Assembly (NCBI GenBank): GCA_039923495.1 | Contig: JBDTCO010000064.1 | Span: 1-64,000 of the forward strand | DNA from: JBDTCO01 sp039923495 | Lineage (GTDB): Bacteria > Myxococcota_A > Polyangia > Palsa-1104 | Direction of reading: 5' to 3' | DNA: 64,000 nt | Shown: in pieces, positions 16,072 through 23,845 of the stretch | Position numbering within the stretch: the first letter of the stretch is position 1 | Layout: each line of letters opens with the position of its first letter | The notes under the pieces: model-generated | The model's database searches: none | Told to the model about the DNA's origin: nothing | The model's input: only the letters and a program-made list of their open reading frames with translations | Translations under genes and position numbers: made by a program

Positions 16072-17361
16072 ATGTGGCGGATCATCGCGCTCGACAAGGA
16101 CGGTCGCGAGGTAGCGCGTCTCGAGATCGCGACGGGCGAGCTCACCATCGGTCGCGATCAGGACCGCCAGATCCAGTTGCCGTCAGCGAGCGTGTCTCGT
16201 CGGCACGCGCGCCTGATGGTCAGTGGTGGGCAGTTGCTCATCGTCGACGAGGGCTCCGCGAACGGTGTTTCGGTCAACGGCACGCGTGTCACGAGTGCGA
16301 TGCCAGTCGACGGTCTCTCGAGGATCGAGATCTCCGAGTTCCGCATTGTCGTCGAGCCCCATGGTGCGCCGATGATGGGCGATCCGCCGACGCCTGCGGT
16401 GTCACCGATGGCGACCTCGCTCGTCACGGAGTCGATCCGGCTGGTCGCGCAGGGCGGCCCGTTCGACGGTCGTGTTTTCCCCGTCATCGGCGAGTGCACC
16501 GTGGGCCGCGCCACCGAGAACCAGATCGTGCTCGACGATCCGTCGCTGTCGCGCAAGCACGCACAGCTCCGCGGGCAGGGACGCCGCCTCGACGTGGCCG
16601 ATCTCGGCTCGTCCAACGGCACCTTCGTCAACGGTCGTAAGGTCGGGCGCGCCACCGCGACGCCCGGCGACACCGTCCGCTTCGGCGAGCTGAGCTTTCG
16701 CATCGAAGACGAGCGAGGGCAGGGCAGAGCCGGCGGTGAGCTCACGAGCGGCCTCATGATCGCGCTGCTCGGCTCCGGCGCCCTCACCCTCGTCATCGTG
16801 CTCGTCGCGGGCGTCGTCCTCGTCCGCAGGCCGACGGCAGTCGCCGCACCCGCGAAGGACGCCATCGCGCGCATCTCGCGCCAGGCCGAGCAGCACCTCA
16901 AGCTCGGCAAGCAACTCTTCAACGACAAGAAGTGGAGCGATGCGAAGATCGAGCTCGATGCCACGATCGAGTCGGATCCCGCGAACACCGAGGCCCGCCG
17001 CTTGAAGGCGCTCGCCACGCGCGCGCCCGAGGACGAGCGCAACCTCGCCAGCGCTGCGTCCGCGCTCGCCATCGGCGACCGTCGAGGCCTCGAGACGGCG
17101 ATGAGGTTGCGCGACGAACTCCTCGTCGGCACGGCGGCCCGCAACTCGCTCGAGGCAAAGCTCGTCCCGCGCCTCCTGCAGTTCGGGCTCGCGCGCTTCG
17201 ATGAGAGAAACTTCGTCGACGCGGAGTGGGCCCTGTGCCGCGCGTTCGAGGTCAACAGCGTCCAGGCGCGCGCGGACGCTCGTGCGGGCCACGACATCCA
17301 CGACGCCGAGAAGAAGCTCGCCCACGAACGCGGCTCTCAACCGTGCCGCGCAGCTCGTTGA
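16072..17361 (+). CDS. Two FHA domains, TM helix and TPR-like region
   Basis: A 429-residue membrane protein. FHA domain 1 spans about 1-95 (TIGRDQD, SRRHARL, but SANGVSVNG) and FHA domain 2 about 121-212 (TVGRATE, SRKHAQL, SSNGTFVNG); both keep the Arg, Ser/His and Asn residues needed to hold phosphothreonine. A TM helix (about 225-251) follows, then a helical TPR-like part (ISRQAEQHLKLGKQLFNDK, SDAKIELDATIESDPANTE). The topology predicted is FHA domains in the cytoplasm and TPR outside. It lies 36 nt after the FHA/ATPase gene and overlaps the SMI1 gene. I infer that it recruits phosphorylated partners of the many Ser/Thr kinases in this genome to the membrane. Confidence 0.88.
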   Translation: MWRIIALDKDGREVARLEIATGELTIGRDQDRQIQLPSASVSRRHARLMVSGGQLLIVDEGSANGVSVNGTRVTSAMPVDGLSRIEISEFRIVVEPHGAPMMGDPPTPAVSPMATSLVTESIRLVAQGGPFDGRVFPVIGECTVGRATENQIVLDDPSLSRKHAQLRGQGRRLDVADLGSSNGTFVNGRKVGRATATPGDTVRFGELSFRIEDERGQGRAGGELTSGLMIALLGSGALTLVIVLVAGVVLVRRPTAVAAPAKDAIARISRQAEQHLKLGKQLFNDKKWSDAKIELDATIESDPANTEARRLKALATRAPEDERNLASAASALAIGDRRGLETAMRLRDELLVGTAARNSLEAKLVPRLLQFGLARFDERNFVDAEWALCRAFEVNSVQARADARAGHDIHDAEKKLAHERGSQPCRAAR

Positions 17362-18317
17362 GCAAGCGCGCCGCCACCAAGTTCCTCGCGCGCCTGCGAG
17401 AAGCGTTGACGCGCTACGCGACGGGCGTGCACGACGTCGGCGACGCGGCGGACACCGCGACGATCGCCGCTGTGGAGCGACGCCTCTCGATCGTGTTGCC
17501 CGAGAGCATGACCGAGGTGTATCGCTTCGCGAACGGCATGTGGCTCTTCGACGACGTGGTGCGCCTGCTCCCGCTCGACGATGTGGAAGCGCGCGACGGC
17601 AGCCTGCGCTACGGCGTCACCGATGGCATCTCGCTGTGGGTCGACGCCGAAGGTCGCGCGTACGAGCTCGACGACGATGGCGATCGCGTGCTCGTCGCTG
17701 TCAGCATCGAGGAGGACCTCCTCGCTCGCATCGCGCGCGAGGGCCTGCTCATCGACGACGATGGGGAGTGGCGCGACGTCTTCGGTCCCGACGGCGAGTT
17801 GCTGCCCGCGGTGCAGCGAAAGCGCAACGAGATAGCGCGCAAGCGAGCGCCCACCTCCGCGCGCTGGTTGCTCGAGGCCGCCGAGCTCGCCCTCGAGATC
17901 GATGGCGATCCGTCGCCATTCCTCGTCGAGGCGCGCGCGCTCGATCCGGTCGCGCCCGGGCCCGCGGAGCTACACGGCCTCTTGCTCTCGGGCCGCGGCG
18001 AGCTCGAAGCTGGTGCAGCGGCGCTGGCCGATGCAGCGACGCACAGCGGCCCCGTCCGTCAGGCGGAGCGCGCCGCCATCGCCGCCGAGGCCGCACAGCG
18101 CGCCGGTCAAACGGACGTGCGCGCGAAGATGGCCGCGCTCGCCATCGAACGCGAGCCAGGCATCGTCGCGCGCCTCGGCGAAGAGGCGGAGTCCGCGCTC
18201 CAGCACGGCCGCCTCGAAGACGGTGACAGGCTCGGCGCGCTCGCTCGCGCCGTCGCAGGCGACGCCGGCGGCGTGACGACGCGGCTGCGGCTGCGCGAGA
18301 AGCTGCGCTCGATCTGA
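17343..18317 (+). CDS. SMI1/KNR4 (SUKH-like) domain protein
   Basis: About 324 residues. The N-terminal ~130 residues match the SMI1/KNR4 superfamily: a helix TIAAVERRLSIVLPESMTEV followed by YRFANGMWLFDDVVRLLPLD, the usual entry strand-turn. Members often neutralise polymorphic toxins or act as regulatory scaffolds. The C-terminal part is Ala/Glu-rich and helical, with repeat-like segments (for example LLEAAELALEIDGD and GPAELHGLLLSGRGELEAGA) resembling TPR helices. The start is GTG 17343, or TTG 17358, which overlaps the upstream stop; both imply translational coupling to the dual-FHA gene. No toxin gene is adjacent, so a signalling or scaffold role fits better than immunity. Confidence 0.78.
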   Translation: MPRSSLSKRAATKFLARLREALTRYATGVHDVGDAADTATIAAVERRLSIVLPESMTEVYRFANGMWLFDDVVRLLPLDDVEARDGSLRYGVTDGISLWVDAEGRAYELDDDGDRVLVAVSIEEDLLARIAREGLLIDDDGEWRDVFGPDGELLPAVQRKRNEIARKRAPTSARWLLEAAELALEIDGDPSPFLVEARALDPVAPGPAELHGLLLSGRGELEAGAAALADAATHSGPVRQAERAAIAAEAAQRAGQTDVRAKMAALAIEREPGIVARLGEEAESALQHGRLEDGDRLGALARAVAGDAGGVTTRLRLREKLRSI

Positions 18318-18375
18318 CGCGGCTTCCGAAGCTGGGTCTCTGCGTCGACCGGTCACGCCCCAGAAGCCGAACGCG

Positions 18376-19539
18376 CTACAGAGGAACGCGATCGATCTGT
18401 GTCGGCGTGAAGTACTTCTTCAGCGACAGAAAAGGCTTCTCGAGCAGGTAGAACGACACGACCGCCAAGAATAGCGTGCCGAGGCTCATCACGATCATGT
18501 AAGCGCCGGTGAGGATGAGGCCGGCGCCGTCGGGCGCGATGCGGTTCATGATGGGGATGCCGACGTAGATGTTGAGCGGCATGTGGAAGATGTAGATGCC
18601 GTAGCTGTACGTGCCCAGCGCGCGGAGCGGAGCCCACGACAGGGGGCGGTGCCACGGCCTGACGCGGTACGCGGGGAGCACCGTGACGGCGACCAGCCAC
18701 GCGAACACGATGCCGAGGATGGAGTACCCGTAGAGCTGGCTGCGGAGCTGGATGCGCGCGTAGTCGTGCGTGACGACGACGCCAATGACGGCGAGCGTGG
18801 CGAGCGCGACGCGGATCGGCCGTTGGTATCGTGCGACCCACGCGCGGATGCCGTCGTCGCGGATGCCGATGGCGACCATCGCGCCCATCGCGAGGGCGTC
18901 CATGCGGCAGATCGTGAAGACGTAGACCTCCTCGGCGCCGACGCCGAGGTAGTCGCGGAGCACGATGCGCGAGGCGAGCGCGACGACGCTGAGGCCGATG
19001 CAGGCGGCGAACAGCCGTCGTGGCGAGAGCGTGTACACGAACAGCGGCCACACCAGGTAGAACTGCTCCTCGACGGAGAGCGACCAGAAGTGCGGGAACG
19101 CCGCAACGCCGCGCCCATACGGTGCGGCCCAGTTGGCGAGGTAGGTCCAGAGCCAGATCTGGTGCTCGGACCCCGCGGTCATCGTCGACGGCAGCGTGAA
19201 GACGAGCGGCGCGAGCACGAACCACGCGAACAGCACGGCGTAGTAGAGCGGGAAGATGCGCAGCGTGCGGCGTCCGTAGAAGGCGCGGAAGAAGTTACTC
19301 GAGCGCCGCGTGTCGAGCAGGATGCCGGTGATGAGGAAGCCGGACAGCACGAAGAAGAGCTGAACGCCGGCCCAGCCTGCGTCGAGCGAGTCCTTGATGA
19401 GACGCGCGGGCAGGGTGCCGTGCGTGCTGCCGATGTTCAGGTTGTGCGCGAGGACCAGAAGGATGGCGATGCCGCGCACCCCGTCGAGCGCCGGCACGTG
19501 GTCGGCCGACGTGGGTGGACGGGGTGCGGCGGTGGCCAT
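18376..19539 (-). CDS. Acyltransferase 3 family membrane protein (OafA/YrhL-like)
   Basis: A 387-residue integral membrane acyltransferase (PF01757) of the type that O-acylates surface polysaccharides, glycolipids or antibiotics. The family signature is clear at the N-terminus: PALDGVRGIAILLVLAHNL, followed by WAGVQLFFVLSGFLITGILL, then YGRRTLRIFPLYYAVLF and HFWSLSVEEQFYLVWPLFVY. About ten hydrophobic helices follow. The catalytic His (LAHN) and Arg residues in RTLRIFP are present. It lies 6 nt behind the 6-phosphogluconate dehydrogenase gene on the minus strand, so the two are probably co-transcribed although no shared pathway is obvious. The acceptor molecule is unknown. Confidence 0.92.
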   Translation of the reverse strand: MATAAPRPPTSADHVPALDGVRGIAILLVLAHNLNIGSTHGTLPARLIKDSLDAGWAGVQLFFVLSGFLITGILLDTRRSSNFFRAFYGRRTLRIFPLYYAVLFAWFVLAPLVFTLPSTMTAGSEHQIWLWTYLANWAAPYGRGVAAFPHFWSLSVEEQFYLVWPLFVYTLSPRRLFAACIGLSVVALASRIVLRDYLGVGAEEVYVFTICRMDALAMGAMVAIGIRDDGIRAWVARYQRPIRVALATLAVIGVVVTHDYARIQLRSQLYGYSILGIVFAWLVAVTVLPAYRVRPWHRPLSWAPLRALGTYSYGIYIFHMPLNIYVGIPIMNRIAPDGAGLILTGAYMIVMSLGTLFLAVVSFYLLEKPFLSLKKYFTPTQIDRVPL

Positions 19540-19545
19540 CGCTCG

Positions 19546-20571
19546 TTACTTCTTGACCTCGACGTGACCACCGAACTTGTGGCGCATCGCGGACTGCACC
19601 TTGTCGGCGAACAGCCCGTTCCCCCGCGAGGTGAAGCGCGCGTAGAGCGCCGCGGAGAGCACCGGCACGGGCACGCCCTCGTCGATGGCGGCCTCGATGG
19701 TCCAGCGACCTTCGCCGGAGTCGGAGACGCGACCGCTGTAGCTCTCGAGCTTGGGGCTCTCGGCGAGCGCGGACGCGGTGAGGTCGAGCAGCCAGGAGGC
19801 GACGACGCTGCCGCGACGCCACACCTCCGTGACGTCGGCGACGTTGATGTCGTACTGGAAGTACTGGGGGTCGCGGACGGGTGCGGTCTCCGCGTCGACG
19901 GTGTGGTCCTGCTTGCCGATGTTCGCGCCGTTGAGGATGTTCAGGCCCTCGGCGTAGGCCGCCATCATTCCGTACTCGATGCCGTTGTGGACCATCTTCA
20001 CGAAGTGGCCGGCGCCGACGGGGCCGCAGTGCAGGTAGCCCTTCTCTGCGGTGGGATCGAGCGTCGCCTTCGTGGTCTTGCGCTCGGGCGTGCGCTCGAC
20101 GCTGCCCTCGCCGGGCGCGAGCGTGGCGAAGATCGGTTCGAGACGACCGACGACCTTCTTCTCGCCACCGATCATGAGGCAGTAACCACGCTCGAGGCCG
20201 AACACGCCGCCCGACGTCCCGACGTCGACGTAGTGCAGCTTCTTCTCGAGCAGGCGCTTGGCGCGATCGACGTCGTCGCGGTAGTACGAGTTGCCACCGT
20301 CGATGATGCAGTCGTCGGGGCCCAGGAGCGGCTCGAGCTTCTCGATGGTCTTGTCGACGATACCGGCCGGCACCATGAGCCAGATGTGCCGCGGAGCAGC
20401 CATCTTCTTGACGAGCTCTTCGACCGACGCAGCGCCGGTCGCGCCGTCGCCGACTGACGCGTCGATGGCCTTTTGTGAGAGGTCGGTGACCACGAGATCG
20501 TGGCCGCCCTTGATGAGGCGCTTCACCATGTTGGCGCCCATGCGCCCGAGTCCGATCATGCCGAGTTGCAT
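19546..20571 (-). CDS. gnd: 6-phosphogluconate dehydrogenase (decarboxylating), short GND type
   Basis: A 341-residue enzyme starting MQLGMIGLGRMGANMVKRL, the Rossmann dinucleotide fold. It oxidatively decarboxylates 6-phosphogluconate to ribulose 5-phosphate in the pentose phosphate pathway. Conserved segments are DGGNSYYRDD, VDVGTSGGVFGLERGYCLMI and the active-site stretch GPVGAGHFVKMVHNGIEYG, with the catalytic Lys-x-x-His-Asn. The length fits the short bacterial YqeC-like class, often NAD-linked, rather than the ~470-residue E. coli form. A GGAGAA ribosome site lies just before the ATG at 20571; an upstream GTG-frame extension to 20601 is unnecessary. It is divergent from the crotonase gene. 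Confidence 0.95.
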   Translation of the reverse strand: MQLGMIGLGRMGANMVKRLIKGGHDLVVTDLSQKAIDASVGDGATGAASVEELVKKMAAPRHIWLMVPAGIVDKTIEKLEPLLGPDDCIIDGGNSYYRDDVDRAKRLLEKKLHYVDVGTSGGVFGLERGYCLMIGGEKKVVGRLEPIFATLAPGEGSVERTPERKTTKATLDPTAEKGYLHCGPVGAGHFVKMVHNGIEYGMMAAYAEGLNILNGANIGKQDHTVDAETAPVRDPQYFQYDINVADVTEVWRRGSVVASWLLDLTASALAESPKLESYSGRVSDSGEGRWTIEAAIDEGVPVPVLSAALYARFTSRGNGLFADKVQSAMRHKFGGHVEVKK

Positions 20572-20632
20572 TGGTTCTCCAGTTGACGAGGTTCGACGCA
20601 CCCTAGCGCTGCTTGCCGAAAGGACATAGGGG

Positions 20633-20659
20633 TTGACGCCGGGCGGCCACTGTCGTCAA
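20633..20659. promoter_or_regulatory. Inverted repeat TTGACG-N15-CGTCAA in the gnd/crotonase divergent region
   Basis: Two perfect 6-bp half sites (20633-20638 and 20654-20659) with a 15-bp spacer lie 9 nt upstream of the crotonase ATG. The left half also reads as a -35-like TTGACG. It could be a dimeric-regulator site, for example of a TetR/FadR-like regulator of fatty-acid genes. Short arms make chance possible. Confidence 0.3.
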
Positions 20660-20667
20660 TTCCTTCG

Positions 20668-21474
20668 ATGTCGCAGGGAGCGCCGACGAACCAGACGTAT
20701 TCGACGATCACCGTCGAGGTGACCGAGCGGGTCGCGCTCGTCACCATCACGCGTGAAAAGGCGCTCAACGCCCTGAACGCGACGGTCATCGCCGAACTCA
20801 CGACCGCGCTGGGTGCGCTCGATGCGGATGCCGCCGTCGGTGCGGTCATCCTCACGGGCGCTGGCGAGAAGGCCTTCGTCGCGGGCGCGGACATCGCGGC
20901 CATGGCGGACCTCTCGTCGCCGGCAGCACGCACGTTCGCCGAGGCGGGGCACGGCGTCGGCGATCTCATCGCGCGGATGGGCAAGCCCGTCATCGCGGCG
21001 GTCAACGGGTTCGCGCTCGGCGGGGGCTGCGAGCTCATGCTGGCGTGCGACTTCGCGTTCGCGTCGGAGCGCGCGAAGTTCGGGCAGCCCGAGGTCAACC
21101 TCGGCCTGATGCCCGGCTTCGGTGGAACGCAGCGTCTGCTGCGTCGTGTCGGGCCGGCGCGCGCGTCCGAGCTCGTGCTCACGGCCGATCTCATCGGCGC
21201 CGATGAGGCCCTGCGTATCGGCCTCGTGAACGCGGTCGTGCCGGCGGACAAGCTCCTCGAGCACGCGCGCGCGCAGGCCTTGAAGATAGCGAGCAAGGCG
21301 CCGCTCGCCGTCGCTGCGTCGAAACGTGCGCTGCGCCGCGCGGAGGAACTCTCCCTCGGCGCGGGCAACGAGCTCGAGCGCGAGCTGTTCGCGGGCCTGT
21401 TCTCGACCGCGGATCAGAAGGAGGGCACGCGCGCCTTCCTCGAGAAGCGCCCCGCAAAGTTCATCGGTCGCTGA
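20668..21474 (+). CDS. Enoyl-CoA hydratase / 3-hydroxyacyl-CoA dehydratase (crotonase fold)
   Basis: A 268-residue crotonase-superfamily enzyme that adds water across 2-enoyl-CoA (or the reverse), a step of beta-oxidation or butyryl-CoA metabolism. The oxyanion-hole segment AFVAGADIAAM and the helix FALGGGCELMLACDF are intact. The two catalytic glutamates are seen in GGGCEL and GQPEVNLGLMPGFGGTQRL. Length and motif spacing fit a monofunctional short-chain enzyme like Crt. Its stop overlaps the acyl-CoA dehydrogenase start (TGATG at 21472-21476), which strongly implies a shared pathway with that enzyme. Confidence 0.94.
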   Translation: MSQGAPTNQTYSTITVEVTERVALVTITREKALNALNATVIAELTTALGALDADAAVGAVILTGAGEKAFVAGADIAAMADLSSPAARTFAEAGHGVGDLIARMGKPVIAAVNGFALGGGCELMLACDFAFASERAKFGQPEVNLGLMPGFGGTQRLLRRVGPARASELVLTADLIGADEALRIGLVNAVVPADKLLEHARAQALKIASKAPLAVAASKRALRRAEELSLGAGNELERELFAGLFSTADQKEGTRAFLEKRPAKFIGR

Positions 21475-22616
21475 TGCACTCGAAGCTCACCGACGAGCAG
21501 GCGATGGTGCAGAAGACCGCCGCCGACTTCGCGAAGCACGAGGTGCTGCCGAAGGCGGCCGAGATCGATCGCGCGCACCGGCACCCGAAGGAGCTCGTCG
21601 CGCGCATGGCCGAGCTCGGGCTCATGGGCATCGCGGTCCCAGAGGAATACGGCGGCGCGGGGTTCGATGCGCTCTCGTACGCGCTCGCGCTCGAAGAGGT
21701 CTCGCGCGCGTGCGCGTCGACGGGTGTCATCATGAGCGTCAACAACTCGCTCGTGTGCGACCCGATCCTCAAGTTCGGCACCGAGGCGCAGAAGCGCGAG
21801 CTCCTCGTGCCGCTCGCATCGGGCAAGAAGCTCGGGTGTTTCGCGCTCTCCGAGCCCGAGGCGGGGTCCGACGCCGCGGCGCAGAAGACCACCGCGCGCC
21901 GCGATGGGGACGACTGGGTCGTGAGCGGAATCAAGAACTGGATCACGAACGGGCCCGTCGCCGACACGTGCGTGCTGCTCACGATGACCGACCGCGAGGC
22001 CGGCCACAGGGGCATCACGGCGTTCGTCCTGCCGATGGACACCAAGGGTGTGAGCACCGGACCCGCCGACAAAAAGCTCGGCATCCGCGGGTCGCAGTCG
22101 TGCCAGATCTTCCTCGACGAGGTGCGCCTCCCATCGTCGCTCGTGCTCGGCGAGGTCGGCGGTGGCTTCAAGGTCGCGATGTCCACGCTCGACGGTGGAC
22201 GCATCGGTATCGCGGCGCAGGCGGTCGGCATCGGGCGCGCGTCGCTCGAGGACGCGGCCGAGTACGCGAAGGAGCGCAAGACCTTCGGCAAGCCCATCTC
22301 CCAGCATCAGGGCATCCAGTTCAAGCTCGCCGACATGGCGACCGAGGTCGACGCCGCGCGCCTCCTCACCTGGCGCGCCGCCGCGCTGAAGGACCGCGGC
22401 GCGCGCTACGGTCAGGAGGCCGCGATGGCGAAGCTGTTCGCGTCGGAGGCCGCCAACCGCGCCGCGAAGGAGTGCGTGCAGATCTTCGGTGGGAACGGCT
22501 ACGTCGAGGACTACCCCGCGGAGCGCCACTACCGCGACGCGAAGATCACCGAGATCTACGAAGGCACCAGCGAGATCCAGCGCATCGTCATCGCCAACCA
22601 GCTGCTCAAGGACTGA
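21474..22616 (+). CDS. Acyl-CoA dehydrogenase, short/butyryl-chain type
   Basis: A 380-residue FAD enzyme that forms the 2,3-double bond of acyl-CoA. The family signatures are present: LGCFALSEPEAGSDAAA (FAD/substrate contact), WITNG, the helix QAVGIGRASLEDAAEYAKERKTFGKP (written here only in part: YAKERKTFGKPI), IFGGNGYVEDYP and the catalytic Glu in IYEGTSEIQR. The pattern DGGRIGIAAQAVGIG is typical of short-chain/butyryl-CoA dehydrogenases. It is translationally coupled to the upstream crotonase, and electrons presumably go to ETF, which is not encoded in this window. Confidence 0.95.
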   Translation: MHSKLTDEQAMVQKTAADFAKHEVLPKAAEIDRAHRHPKELVARMAELGLMGIAVPEEYGGAGFDALSYALALEEVSRACASTGVIMSVNNSLVCDPILKFGTEAQKRELLVPLASGKKLGCFALSEPEAGSDAAAQKTTARRDGDDWVVSGIKNWITNGPVADTCVLLTMTDREAGHRGITAFVLPMDTKGVSTGPADKKLGIRGSQSCQIFLDEVRLPSSLVLGEVGGGFKVAMSTLDGGRIGIAAQAVGIGRASLEDAAEYAKERKTFGKPISQHQGIQFKLADMATEVDAARLLTWRAAALKDRGARYGQEAAMAKLFASEAANRAAKECVQIFGGNGYVEDYPAERHYRDAKITEIYEGTSEIQRIVIANQLLKD

Positions 22617-22627
22617 GAGAGATTCGC

Positions 22628-23059
22628 ATGCGACAAAACTACCTGTTCGTACTCGCCATCGGCGCGGCCACCGCCTTTTCCGGCGGCTGCGCGACCACGA
22701 AGGACGAGGTGAAAGTACAAAAGACCGCCGAGGACTCGCCGCCGCCGCAGGGGCCGACCGTCACGTCGGAGCAGAACGACGCGATCGATGCGCTCTTCCG
22801 TCGCAAGGCGCCCGAGCTGCAGTCGTGCTGGCAGGACGAGTACCAGCGCACGAAGAACCGCAAGCTCGAGGGCGACATCTCGGTGCAGATGCTCATCTCG
22901 CCACAGGGCCACGCGGGCGACGTGAAGATCGCGAGCTCGACCATCGGGGTGCCGGCGGTCGACGAGTGCGTCGTCAAGTCCATCGGCGCCTGGTCGTTCC
23001 CCGAGGGGCCGGCGCCCGCGCCGTACCGTCGCACCGTCCACCTCGGCGCAGAGTACTAG
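22628..23059 (+). CDS. Lipoprotein with AgmX/PglI-type C-terminal domain
   Basis: A 143-residue lipoprotein (MRQNYLFVLAIGAATAFSGG then Cys at the lipobox, about residue 21). The rest is one compact domain of the AgmX/PglI C-terminal type: a helix with LFRRKAPELQSCWQDEY, a beta-hairpin GDISVQMLISPQGHAGDVKI, and a final VDECVVKSIGAWSFPEG. The two conserved Cys residues are in the expected places and probably form a disulfide in the periplasm. It lies 11 nt after the acyl-CoA dehydrogenase and 10 nt before a second such lipoprotein, inside an otherwise metabolic run. The function is unknown; related domains occur in gliding and TonB-like proteins. Confidence 0.85.
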   Translation: MRQNYLFVLAIGAATAFSGGCATTKDEVKVQKTAEDSPPPQGPTVTSEQNDAIDALFRRKAPELQSCWQDEYQRTKNRKLEGDISVQMLISPQGHAGDVKIASSTIGVPAVDECVVKSIGAWSFPEGPAPAPYRRTVHLGAEY

Positions 23060-23068
23060 AGCAGGCCC

Positions 23069-23845
23069 GTGACCACGCTCGTCCTCGTCTGCGCGGCGCT
23101 CGCGCTGTCCGCCTGCGCGCGGCACGTGCCGCCGCCGAAGGTTCCGGAGGCGCCTGTCGCCGAGGAGCAGCCGACGTCTGCTCCAGCCGCAGCGCGAGAG
23201 GACGGCATGCAGCTCGAGGGGCAGCTCGGTACGCTGTCGGGTGAGGACATCGCCGGCGCGTTCAAGACGCGATGGCCGGACGTCACGCGATGCTCGCGCT
23301 CGGCGCAGGACAAGCTCTATTACCTGCATGGCACGGTGCAGCTCAAGGTGCGCGTCGGTCCCGACGGGGCGGCGGAGAGCGCGTACGTCGAGCACTCGAC
23401 GCTGGGGAGCTGGGAAGCGGAGCAGTGCGTGCTGCAGGTCGCACGCGGGCTCGTGTTCCCGTCGCCGCGCGGTGGCAAGGAGGCCGAGTTCTCGTACCCC
23501 ATCGAGGTGCGCGCGCGTCGGCCTTCTCCGATGGTCGACTGGGACGAGGCGCGCATCGCACCGACGGTGCTGCGCTCGAAGCACGACGTTGGAGTGTGCC
23601 GGGGTGACGCGCCGCGCGGCCCGCACAAGAAGCACGCGAAGCGGACCGCGCTCACCGTGCTGCCATCGAACCTGAGCCTCACGCTCTACGTGGCGCCGGG
23701 CGGCCACGTGTCGTCGCTCGGGCTCGCGGGCGAAGGTCCAATCGACGAGGCGTTCGCCAGCTGCCTCATGACCCACGCGCTGACCTGGAAGGTCGACGAT
23801 CCACGCGGCCGAATCGCGAAGGCCACGTTCGCGGTGGTGCAATGA
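23069..23845 (+). CDS. Lipoprotein with two AgmX/PglI-like domains
   Basis: A 258-residue lipoprotein starting with GTG, leader LVCAALALSAC as lipobox. Two related units are visible. The first spans about 55-145: FKTRWPDVTRCSRSAQDK, VQLKVRVGPDGAAESAYVEH and EQCVLQVARGLVFPSP. The second spans about 165-258: KHDVGVCRGD, LSLTLYVAPGGHVSSLGL and FASCLMTHALTWKVDD. Each has the helix-Cys, beta-hairpin, Cys-helix-aromatic order of the domain upstream, so it seems to be an internally duplicated version of that protein. Its stop overlaps the next acyl-CoA dehydrogenase start by 4 nt (ATGA). Confidence 0.8.
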   Translation: MTTLVLVCAALALSACARHVPPPKVPEAPVAEEQPTSAPAAAREDGMQLEGQLGTLSGEDIAGAFKTRWPDVTRCSRSAQDKLYYLHGTVQLKVRVGPDGAAESAYVEHSTLGSWEAEQCVLQVARGLVFPSPRGGKEAEFSYPIEVRARRPSPMVDWDEARIAPTVLRSKHDVGVCRGDAPRGPHKKHAKRTALTVLPSNLSLTLYVAPGGHVSSLGLAGEGPIDEAFASCLMTHALTWKVDDPRGRIAKATFAVVQ

